NCBI GenBank assembly: GCA_035292505.1
Contig: DATDQA010000082.1
Location: 1-6,008, forward strand
DNA length: 6,008 nt
Reading direction: 5' to 3'
Origin: DATDQA01 sp035292505
GTDB taxonomy: Bacteria > Bacteroidota > Bacteroidia > Chitinophagales > Saprospiraceae
In this document: positions 1-5,581 of the stretch, piece by piece
How positions within the stretch are numbered: position 1 is the first letter of the stretch
How the letters are laid out: the number at the start of each line of letters is the position of its first letter
Notes under the pieces: generated by a model
Databases searched by the model: none
What the model saw: only the letters and a program-made list of their open reading frames with translations
Told to the model about the DNA's origin: nothing
Made by a program: the position numbers and the translations under genes

Positions 1-173
1 AAGACAAATTCGGCTTTATCTTTATCGTATGCGCTACGGGAAAGTCTTCTGAAGAGATGTTAGTAGCATTGCAACACAGATTAAAGAATTCAAGTACAGA
101 AGAACTGCAGATTGCAGCACAGGAACAGCTTAAGATCACCAAACTTCGCATACAAAAACTCTTTACATCATGA
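1..173 (+). CDS. uraD: OHCU decarboxylase, C-terminal part (5' end outside window)
   Basis: The frame is open from base 3 and ends at TGA 171-173, giving the last 56 residues of a protein. The segment reads DKFGFIFIVCATGKSSEEML, then an LQHRL helix and a run close to IAAQEQLKITKLRIQKL. This is the typical C-terminus of 2-oxo-4-hydroxy-4-carboxy-5-ureidoimidazoline decarboxylase: the FGF-FIVCATGKS strand and loop, then two final helices with the ITKLRIxKL ending. The family removes CO2 from OHCU to give S-allantoin, the last step from urate to allantoin, in the cytoplasm. The catalytic His and Glu are in the missing N-terminal part, so activity cannot be judged. The stop overlaps the hiuH start in an ATGA, which implies translational coupling with the enzyme of the preceding step. 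Recognition rests on sequence memory of the family; the neighbouring hiuH strongly supports it. Confidence 0.9.
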   Translation, partial: DKFGFIFIVCATGKSSEEMLVALQHRLKNSSTEELQIAAQEQLKITKLRIQKLFTS

Positions 174-508
174 GTCGAATCACAACACACGTACTCGATA
201 CATCCAGAGGAATACCGGCAACCGGAATCCCTGTGATCTTATTTATGGAAAGCGATCATCACTGGATTGAACTTGGACGAGATGTCACCAAGGAAGATGG
301 CAGGGCAGGGGCGCTCGCAGATCCGGATGTAGTGCTACCGCGCGGCAACTATAAACTCGTGTTTGAAACACGTCCTTACTTCGAGCAGAAAGGTACTGTG
401 GCCTTCTATCCGGTTGTTGAGATTATTTTTCATATCAACAGTGGTGAGTATTATCACATACCACTGCTGTTGAGTCCGTTTGGGTATTCGACGTATCGCG
501 GGTCATAG
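170..508 (+). CDS. hiuH: 5-hydroxyisourate hydrolase (transthyretin-related protein)
   Basis: This is a complete 112-residue protein, the usual length for a stand-alone cytoplasmic HIUase. It opens with ITTHVLDTSRGIPA and ends in the family hallmark YRGS (residues 109-112). The expected active-site set is present: His7 in THVLD, Arg45 in EDGRAG, His96 in YYHIPLLLSPFGYSTYRGS, and the C-terminal Tyr-Arg-Gly-Ser. The family hydrolyses 5-hydroxyisourate, the uricase product, to OHCU, the substrate of UraD. There is no signal peptide, so it should act in the cytoplasm. The ATG at 170 overlaps the uraD stop, so the start is well fixed and the two genes form one transcription unit. No uricase gene is visible; it would have to lie upstream of the window or elsewhere. 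Confidence 0.96.
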   Translation: MSRITTHVLDTSRGIPATGIPVILFMESDHHWIELGRDVTKEDGRAGALADPDVVLPRGNYKLVFETRPYFEQKGTVAFYPVVEIIFHINSGEYYHIPLLLSPFGYSTYRGS

Positions 509-765
509 GAAAATGCGAAAATGATGAAATGATGAAATGCGAAAATGGGCGACTGTGTAATTAGAGAAGCCGCAACCCTGTTGTCCACTGAAGTTTGAAA
601 CTTCAAAATTCCTCTTTCTGATTTTGCCCTTTTGCATCAATTCGTGTTTTCGTCGATACGAGTCAACTTGTTGGATGTATTTTACGGTTTACATTGGTTT
701 ACATCATTCATGAGAAATGAGATAATTACTTAGATCAATGCATATTTTTTCATTAATGATTAAGA
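509..765. other. 257-base spacer with short direct repeats
   Basis: No gene is seen here. The first part holds two copies of ATGCGAAAATG (513-523 and 537-547) flanking two tandem copies of TGATGAAA (522-529 and 530-537). Around 622-653, reading the other strand, there is a diverged relative of the same string (GATGCAAAAGGGC), so the spacer looks like a loose inverted repeat about 140 bases long. Further on there are two GGTTTACAT-like words (about 685-703) and AT-rich DNA before the 766 start. No clear Bacteroidota promoter (TTTG with TAnnTTTG) could be picked out. Confidence 0.5.
589..605. terminator. Possible hairpin terminator after hiuH
   Basis: TGAAGTTTGAAACTTCA is a perfect palindrome with 8-base arms around a central G. 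It lies 81 bases after the hiuH stop and is followed by AAAATTCCTCTTTCTGATTTTG, which is only moderately T-rich. It could end the uraD-hiuH transcript, but the stem is AT-rich and the U tract is interrupted, so the call is weak. Confidence 0.3.
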
Positions 766-1500
766 ATGCCAAATTGTTATAAGTTTTTCAAAATTCTACC
801 ATTACTATTTACCATTCAATTTGTTCAAGGACAAGTGAGTAATTTCTTTGACTCGGAGAAATACCCACCAGCGACGAAGGATAGTGTTCGAGGATTTTCA
901 TTTGGTGACATGGCTTGGTGGAATCGCGCCTACTTTAATCCGGTACGATTTGTCGGATTTAGAGAGGATAATAGAGAATATGAACAAGACATACGATACT
1001 GGCATGATGTAAAACTTTCTCTTGTTGGCCAAGCAAAAAAACAGGAACAACAACTTTTGAAAGATGGAATTAGAATCACTGCACTGCGACTCCATCGAAA
1101 TGAATTCAATCAATTACCAAAAGCTGCGCAAAACGCGCTTAAAAGAAGACTAGACAAGTATTCCAAGCGCTTCTCGATTACAAGATTTCGTAGTGATTTT
1201 AAAAAACTCACTGATTTATGGAGTTGGGACTCGCATTTCAAGTATAGTGTAATATTAAATGAAGCTCTCGTTCGAGTTAACAATTACTTGCCGCTGGCCT
1301 ATGAATTGGATTATACAATACTTGAAGTCCTCTATGATTTTACGGGCTATGAATCCTATTCAGAGTTTGAGAAACACATGAATAATGCTATTGAGGAGAA
1401 TAAATTGTTTCTGCTTTCCGTGCCAAATGGATATCATCCGGATACTGCTATTCTTCGATTGAAAGACATGATTTTGCATAGCGAGGCCTGTCTGAAGTAA
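766..1500 (+). CDS. Exported protein of unknown function, 244 residues
   Basis: I do not recognise this protein. Residues 1-22 look like a Sec signal peptide: NCYKFFK basic start, hydrophobic ILPLLFTIQFV, then QGQ as the likely cleavage region. The mature part is rich in aromatic and charged residues, with a WW-RAYF segment (about 51-57), a basic helical middle containing KRRLDKYSKRF, and a predicted helical C-terminal half. No membrane helix follows the signal, so it is probably periplasmic or surface-exposed. There is only one cysteine pair candidate (Cys4 and Cys243) and no lipobox. The gene is visibly more AT-rich than hiuH or the gene at 2083 and sits alone between two repeat-bearing spacers, which suggests recent acquisition (inference). 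The ATG at 766 gives an intact signal peptide; no strong ribosome binding site is visible, which is usual in Bacteroidota. Confidence 0.7.
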   Translation: MPNCYKFFKILPLLFTIQFVQGQVSNFFDSEKYPPATKDSVRGFSFGDMAWWNRAYFNPVRFVGFREDNREYEQDIRYWHDVKLSLVGQAKKQEQQLLKDGIRITALRLHRNEFNQLPKAAQNALKRRLDKYSKRFSITRFRSDFKKLTDLWSWDSHFKYSVILNEALVRVNNYLPLAYELDYTILEVLYDFTGYESYSEFEKHMNNAIEENKLFLLSVPNGYHPDTAILRLKDMILHSEACLK

Positions 1501-1516
1501 TCCAAGGGCAAGTCCC

Positions 1517-1675
1517 TTCGACAAGCTCAGGGACCGTTCAGTTCAAATTGGGCATTCAGCACTTCGACAAGCTCAGTGCTGGTCGTTGAGCCTGTCGAAA
1601 CGACGATTCTTTCATTTTGTCGAAACGCGGTCGTTGAGCTTGTCGAAACGCGGTCGTTGAGCTTGTCGAAACGAC
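1517..1675. repeat. Cluster of palindromic TTCGACAAGCTCA / TGAGCTTGTCGAA repeats
   Basis: The 13-base core TTCGACAAGCTCA occurs at 1517-1529 and 1563-1575. Its inverse TGAGC(C/T)TGTCGAA occurs at 1587-1599, 1635-1647 and 1658-1670, with a partial copy at 1617-1624. The last copies form a direct repeat with a period of 23 bases (GGTCGTTGAG begins at 1629 and 1652). Copies 1563-1575 and 1587-1599 face each other and could form a 13-base-pair stem with one mismatch and an 11-base loop. The same core is a dispersed, REP-like intergenic element that I know from many bacterial genomes, including Bacteroidota. The cluster lies between the stop at 1500 and the GIY-YIG reading frame at 1710. Confidence 0.85.
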
Positions 1676-1709
1676 TATATTCGTGTTGAACCAACATAAT
1701 TCAAACCAC

Positions 1710-2007
1710 ATGATTGGATATATATACATTCTCGAATGTGCAGACCAGACCTATTTACACAGGTAGCACAATAGATCTTGTAATAAGGATGCAACAGCAT
1801 GTAGCCGGCGAGGGTCCCAATTATACAAGGAAAAGACTGCCTGTAAAATTGGTATACTATGAGCTTTTTGATGGAATCGACTATGCTTTTAATCGAGAGA
1901 AACAAGTACAAGGATGGAGCAGGAAGAAGAAGGAGGCATTGATCAGTAAACACCGCGATCAATTACCAATACTATCACGAAATTATACACAGTTTGGTGC
2001 GCCGACG
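1710..2007 (+). pseudogene. GIY-YIG nuclease-like gene, frameshifted near its start
   Basis: From ATG 1710 the frame reads MIGYIYILECADQTY, a textbook GIY-YIG beginning, then meets TAG at 1764. One frame over, the domain continues from TAC 1756 as YTGSTIDLVIRMQQH, then YTRKRLPVKLVYYE, NREKQVQGWSRKKKEALI and LSRNYTQFG. Removing one T from the run at 1754-1756 would restore an uninterrupted domain of about 96 residues, the normal length for small YhbQ/UPF0213-type proteins. Expected catalytic positions survive: the Tyr pair of GYIY and YTG, Arg of VIRMQQH and Glu of NREKQ. The two halves cannot be translated together without a frameshift; the second-half frame has only a TTG (1714) as an early start. 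Either the gene is broken or the extra T is a sequencing error. There is no stop between this domain and the downstream gene. The family cuts or nicks DNA; the role of these small members is mostly unknown. Confidence 0.75.
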
Positions 2008-2082
2008 ATCAAATCGCACACGACGGAGCCTGACTTTAATATAATTGCTACGATAATTCAAGCTTCTTCCGAAATTGCTCCT

Positions 2083-3513
2083 ATGAAACTCACTATCGAC
2101 GACACTGAGAAATCAAGTATCCTCAACACCCTCCGTACCGCCAACCTCGCTTTTCAACAACAGTACCCCGGAGATAAGCCTGATCGTCAGCCTGTACATA
2201 CAGTATATGGAGGTGCTAACCTCTTTAAATCGGATACCTGTATCAGGATGGGAGAAATTGCATTGAGAAGTTTGCGCACATATGCACCTGATTTCACAGT
2301 GCTCGCCCGGGTATTGAATCTCGATGGAAACGAACATCTGCCTTCCTCTGCAAAGGAGATCACCGAACTCACCATTCGATTGGAAAAGATGACGGAAGAA
2401 GAGCGCAGGAAAGAAAAAACATGGCTGTCATTCTCCGTTTACAACAAAATCATCACGAAGCTTCAGACCGAAGCTGTCGAGGATTTTCGCATCGACTTCG
2501 AAGATGGTTTCGGCAACCGCCCGGATGCAGAAGAAGATGAAGCTGCAATCCATACTGCACAGGAATTAGCAACAGGTATGGAGAAGAAGACGATCTCTCC
2601 TTTTATTGGTATTCGTGTCAAACCATTTACTGAAGATCTGAAACTGCGTGGTGTGAGGACACTCGATCTGTTTCTTACCACATTGCTCACGCAGACACAC
2701 GGAACCTTGCCGGACAATTTTGTGGTGATGCTACCTAAGGTGACAATACCCGAACAAGTTACTGCTTTAGTAAAACTGTTTGAGCTGATTGAAAAGGCAC
2801 AGAACCTCGCGCCAGGTGCATTGAAGATGGAGATCATGGTAGAGGCGACGCAGATCGTCATGGACGATGAAGGTCGTGTACCCTTGATGCGCATAATTCG
2901 TGCCAGTGAAGGCAGATGCATCGCCGCGCATTTCGGTACCTATGACTACACAGCATCGAATGGAATCACAGCGAAGTATCAAACGATGGCACATCCTGTG
3001 TGTGACTTTGCACATCACATGACGAAAGTTGCACTAGGAGGTACCGGAATCTTCTTGTCGGACGGAGCGACGAATGTGATACCTATCGGCCCGCATCGCA
3101 GTGAGAATCTCACTGATGCGCAACTGAAAGAAAACACGGAATCAGTCCACAACGCCTGGCGTATCGGTTTTGGTCACACGATGCACTCACTGATCAATGG
3201 TTTTTACCAGGGCTGGGATCTCAATCCCGCGCAATTGCCCATGCGCTATGCAGCGACATACAATTTCTTCCTTAGCAGTATCGACGATGCGACATACCGG
3301 TTGAAGACATTCATGGAGCGTTCTGCGTTATCCACATTGACAGGCGATATTTTTGATGATGCTGCAACAGGCCAGGGCTTATTGAATTTCTTTCTGAAGG
3401 CTTTAAATTGTGGTGCTATCACGGAAGATGAAGTGCTGGAGACAGGATTGACATTGGAGGAGATCAGGATGAAGTCGTTTTATAAGATTTTGGAGAGGAG
3501 GAGGAAGAATTAG
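2083..3513 (+). CDS. DUF6986-type, CitE/malate-synthase-like TIM-barrel enzyme
   Basis: From ATG 2083 this is 476 residues. Key segments are RQPVHTVYGGANLF (35-48), DFRIDFEDGFGNRPDAEEDEAA (134-155), GIRVKPFT (176-183), VVMLPKV (214-220), MEIMVEATQ (249-257), AAHFGTYDYTASNG (281-294) and DGATNVIPIGPHR (327-339). The order, with an acidic DFEDG metal-site-like motif, PKV strand, E-x-x-VEA strand and G-x-x-DYTAS loop, is that of acyl-CoA-lyase/malate-synthase-type barrels. The overall pattern matches what I know as DUF6986, sometimes labelled 'phosphoenolpyruvate kinase' or aldolase. The reaction is not established. Proximity to uraD and hiuH suggests use of a ureide-derived C2 acid such as glyoxylate (inference). 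The frame stays open upstream to TTG 1714, which would add 123 residues, but those are GIY-YIG remnant plus a low-quality linker (about residues 99-123). The DUF6986 homology starts just after Met 2083, so I chose this start. Confidence 0.8.
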   Translation: MKLTIDDTEKSSILNTLRTANLAFQQQYPGDKPDRQPVHTVYGGANLFKSDTCIRMGEIALRSLRTYAPDFTVLARVLNLDGNEHLPSSAKEITELTIRLEKMTEEERRKEKTWLSFSVYNKIITKLQTEAVEDFRIDFEDGFGNRPDAEEDEAAIHTAQELATGMEKKTISPFIGIRVKPFTEDLKLRGVRTLDLFLTTLLTQTHGTLPDNFVVMLPKVTIPEQVTALVKLFELIEKAQNLAPGALKMEIMVEATQIVMDDEGRVPLMRIIRASEGRCIAAHFGTYDYTASNGITAKYQTMAHPVCDFAHHMTKVALGGTGIFLSDGATNVIPIGPHRSENLTDAQLKENTESVHNAWRIGFGHTMHSLINGFYQGWDLNPAQLPMRYAATYNFFLSSIDDATYRLKTFMERSALSTLTGDIFDDAATGQGLLNFFLKALNCGAITEDEVLETGLTLEEIRMKSFYKILERRRKN

Positions 3514-3662
3514 TCCGCAGTCTTCAGTCCGCAGTCCCTACTTGTAGCTCTTCGACTTGCCTTTAACCTATTTCAGGCAGGTACAAGGTACAGAGACTGA
3601 AGACTGAAGACTGAAGACTGAGGACTGACAGACTGGGACTGAGGACTACGAGTCTTATACAA
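3514..3662. repeat. Heptamer GACTGAA tandem repeat with inverted partner, between convergent genes
   Basis: The word GACTGAA or a one-base variant starts at 3595, 3602, 3609, 3616 and 3623, with looser copies at 3631 and 3637. The inverse CAGTCTTCAGTC sits at 3518-3529, just after the stop at 3513, and can pair with 3595-3606 over 12 bases. Inside the loop, ACTTGCCT (3555-3562) and AGGCAGGT (3575-3582) form a smaller stem with one wobble. The block separates convergent genes (DUF6986-type on +, recO on -) and may act as a transcription barrier for both, but it has no U tract typical of an intrinsic terminator. Confidence 0.75.
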
Positions 3663-4382
3663 TTACAATATCTCCCTCAGCACCTTATGCCCCTGTATTT
3701 CCGGCATCTTATCGATGTGCAATTGAAAATACAAGAGCAAGGTATCAAGCATGCGATTTCGTGTGATGCGGTCGGAGGAGACATTCTTGACGCCTTGCTG
3801 TCTTGCCGTAATGAGGTATCGATTGAACAAATCAGGTTCACGTAGATAATATTCATGATCGGGCATCCTGGACGTGAAACGTCCATCGAGCAGATCAAAG
3901 AAACCGGATTCACTGCTTTTTCTTTCTTCAGGTCCGAAACCTAAGAGGTCTGCAAGCCGGATCATGAAGAGCAAATGCGTATCTGCAAAATGTTCTTGTG
4001 CCTGATCTAATGCACGGACGGTATCCTCCATCATTTGATAGAGTTCTTTGTTCCGTTCTGTCTGCCGTATCACCTTACTGCACAGTTCCGCAAGAAAAAG
4101 GATGATGGCATTCTTGCGTACATCCCCGGGGACGTTCCGGAATACATATGCAGCCTGCACCTCTTTGATCCGATGCAGTTTAGTCTTTTCACTATGATAT
4201 GCTACGAGATCGACAATAGACATGAGCTGCAATACGGCCGAACCGGTACGCGATTTAGGTTGCCTGACACCGCTTATGATATACGACATCAACCCATGCT
4301 CCTCGGTGAAAATGTCCACGATCAGGCTTGTCTCACTGTAGTTCAACTTCCGGAGTACAATGCCCTTTGTCTTTGTCAGCAT
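3663..4382 (-). CDS. recO: DNA repair protein RecO
   Basis: This is a full-length 239-residue protein of ordinary RecO size. The N-terminus MLTKTKGIVLRKLNYSETS, followed by IVDIFTEEHGLMSYIISGVR, is the RecO OB-fold: TxGIVL, Y-E-S/T, T-x-x-G-L and a basic GVR-x-x-KSR loop. It is followed by a helical domain with the AELCSKVIRQTERN helix and the LADLLGFGPE segment. The protein binds single-stranded DNA and, with RecR, loads RecA on SSB-coated gaps in the RecF pathway. The four-cysteine zinc site found in some RecO proteins is absent; the only cysteine is in AELCSK, which fits Bacteroidota and proteobacterial types. Start codon CAT at 4380-4382 gives the expected N-terminus. It is convergent with the gene at 2083 and divergent from the gene at 4633, so it probably has its own promoter within 4383-4560. 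Confidence 0.95.
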   Translation of the reverse strand: MLTKTKGIVLRKLNYSETSLIVDIFTEEHGLMSYIISGVRQPKSRTGSAVLQLMSIVDLVAYHSEKTKLHRIKEVQAAYVFRNVPGDVRKNAIILFLAELCSKVIRQTERNKELYQMMEDTVRALDQAQEHFADTHLLFMIRLADLLGFGPEERKSSESGFFDLLDGRFTSRMPDHEYYLREPDLFNRYLITARQQGVKNVSSDRITRNRMLDTLLLYFQLHIDKMPEIQGHKVLREIL

Positions 4383-4632
4383 ATGGAATTTCAGCCTTCG
4401 AATAGGGCCCTAATGTTAACAGATTGTTATGTGTTTCGGGTTACTGTTTGCGGGTTCTTTTGACTTTTACGCGTAACTCAAAACCCGAAACCCGCAACAA
4501 GTTCGCTCTTCATCGAATTTTCACCACCGAATATCGACTTTAACACCCGAACGAGAACGAAAGATGCGTCTGAATACGCTAGAGAAGAGTCTTTCACCAG
4601 ACAGCTTTCAGAAAAGTCCAAAAAATCGCCAA
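4383..4632. other. Divergent spacer between recO and the 254-residue secreted protein gene
   Basis: About 250 bases with no supported gene. It should hold promoters for both recO (leftward) and the gene at 4633 (rightward), but I see no convincing TTTG / TAnnTTTG pair on either strand. The left half contains the CGGGTT inverted repeat listed separately. The stretch 4564-4632 is open in frame with the downstream gene but is more likely leader than protein. Confidence 0.45.
4433..4494. repeat. CGGGTT-based inverted repeat
   Basis: GTTTCGGGTT (4433-4442) is exactly inverted as AACCCGAAAC (4482-4491). A second pair, TTTGCGGGTTC (4447-4457) and AAACCCGCAAC (4488-4498), shares the same CGGGTT core, so each side carries two copies and alternative foldings are possible. 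Loop DNA between them is AT-rich. It looks like a dispersed intergenic repeat; a role in recO expression cannot be excluded because it lies about 50 bases upstream of the recO start. Confidence 0.7.
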
Positions 4633-5397
4633 ATGAAAACCTTAGCCAGCCTGGTAATTGCCCTGAGCCTTGCCTTATCCCTGTCTGCCGACCCTAAATG
4701 TGAGCGTCTGGCCTTCTATGACATGGCCAACCTCAAGGCAAGTTTTGAAAAAGATCTTGTCTCGAACATTTGGAGGACCAACCTGCTTGGCTCATTGTCT
4801 ACCCTGTACTTTCAGGATGACGGGCTTGTGATTGTAATCCCTGCGGCCCTGCAGAAAGTCCAAACGTATATGTGGTCGGTGGAAGTTGCGGATGGGCGGG
4901 CCCTGCTTGCCTTCTTCGGTCCATCGACGGCAAAGGAGTTTATGATCGCCCCAACTTGTAGTGGGATCTCCGCCACCGGACAGGGTAAGTCTACCTCTCT
5001 GTTCGTGAGTGCTGAAACACAGATGTCAGAAGCGCAACAGGATTTTTTACGGGCTCAGCTCTTGGGTTTCTGGCACTATAGAATCGAAAAATCCAGAAAA
5101 GCTTATCCGGCACAGTTTTCGTTATCACTCCTGAATGATGGCACCTTCAGGATGAAGACAGGGCCAGATCATTATCATTCCACATATGACGGTGTATGGC
5201 AGATGTCGACAGATGGTCAATACCTGATTTTATATACGCGCGTCCTTATCGGTCAGAAGGAACACTATGTACCTGAATCTATCAGTCTGAAGTCAGTAGA
5301 CTTTGAAGATATGGTCATCGATGCAAAATCTTTACCGCGGGCTTTAGAGGCGTACCGTGGAAAGGACCAGTTGTATCTCAGTAAAGCGAGAGCGTAA
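4633..5397 (+). CDS. Secreted beta-rich protein of unknown function with two similar halves
   Basis: From ATG 4633 the protein has 254 residues and starts MKTLASLVIALSLALSLSA, a clear Sec signal peptide with cleavage expected after Ala19 (SA/DP). An upstream in-frame ATG at 4564 would put 23 polar residues before this signal, so 4633 is preferred; the A-rich leader CCAAAAAATCGCCAA before it is typical of the group. The mature protein shows two similar blocks. In the first, NIWRTN (45-50), LYFQDDG (58-64) and MWSVEVADGRALLAF (80-94). In the second, GFWHYR (145-150), LSLLNDGTF (164-172) and VWQMSTDGQYLILY (188-201). The W ... F/L-x-DG ... W-x4-5-DG-x-x-L pattern resembles lipocalin-like or META-like beta barrels (inference). 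There is no lipobox, so it is periplasmic or released. Function unknown. Confidence 0.75.
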   Translation: MKTLASLVIALSLALSLSADPKCERLAFYDMANLKASFEKDLVSNIWRTNLLGSLSTLYFQDDGLVIVIPAALQKVQTYMWSVEVADGRALLAFFGPSTAKEFMIAPTCSGISATGQGKSTSLFVSAETQMSEAQQDFLRAQLLGFWHYRIEKSRKAYPAQFSLSLLNDGTFRMKTGPDHYHSTYDGVWQMSTDGQYLILYTRVLIGQKEHYVPESISLKSVDFEDMVIDAKSLPRALEAYRGKDQLYLSKARA

Positions 5398-5420
5398 GAG
5401 TCTTTTTTCACACAAGTTTA

Positions 5421-5437
5421 GCGGGATTTATTCCCGC
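5421..5437. terminator. Possible bidirectional hairpin between convergent genes
   Basis: GCGGGA (5421-5426) and TCCCGC (5432-5437) form a 6-base-pair GC-rich stem with a TTTAT loop, 23 bases after the stop at 5395-5397. On the plus strand no T run follows. On the minus strand the stem is followed after some 12 bases by GAAAAAAG, also not a U tract. It could slow polymerase in both directions, but classical intrinsic termination is not supported. Confidence 0.35.
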
Positions 5438-5493
5438 CCTGAAGCAATGTCCTGCTGGATATGTTGTTGATCCTGGTTTTATGTGATCAGGGA

Positions 5494-5580
5494 GGGGTGG
5501 GATTTCTCGCCCGAATCGAAATCCTGCCCCGAATGACTTCGTTCAGGCGGGCGTTCGAGGGGGTATTCCGCCCCGAAAAG
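5494..5580. repeat. GC-rich imperfect palindromes in convergent spacer
   Basis: GGGGTGGGATTTC (5494-5506) can pair along its full 13 bases with GAAATCCTGCCCC (5518-5530), using two G:U pairs, leaving an 11-base loop. The next stretch has further self-complementary words: CCCCGAA near 5527-5533 against TTCGAGGGG, and GGGGG against CCGCCCC before 5578. The GGGATTT core also occurs in the hairpin at 5421-5437, so the spacer may carry two diverged copies of one element. Any open frame across it is better explained as chance. Confidence 0.55.
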
Positions 5581-5581
5581 C

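Noticed and set aside
1504..1518. Terminator hairpin AAGGG-caagt-CCCTT after the 244-residue gene
   Set aside because: The stem is only 5 base pairs and is followed by CGACAAG rather than a T run; it merges with the first palindromic repeat copy.
1517..1675. CRISPR array
   Set aside because: Copies are in both orientations, unevenly spaced, with no unique spacers of constant length and no cas genes.
2463..2921. 152-residue minus-strand open frame inside the DUF6986-type gene
   Set aside because: Serine-rich low-quality translation opposite clearly conserved motifs of the plus-strand protein; a shadow frame.
3595..3642. CRISPR or iteron-type replication origin from the GACTGAA repeats
   Set aside because: The repeat is contiguous with a 7-base period, without spacers, DnaA boxes or a replication gene nearby.
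4035..4463. 142-residue open frame on the plus strand antisense to recO
   Set aside because: It lies almost wholly inside recO on the other strand, has a cysteine- and histidine-rich unpatterned translation, and recO is certain.
4564..4632. N-terminal extension of the 254-residue secreted protein from ATG 4564
   Set aside because: It would place 23 polar residues ahead of an otherwise perfect signal peptide that begins at Met 4633.
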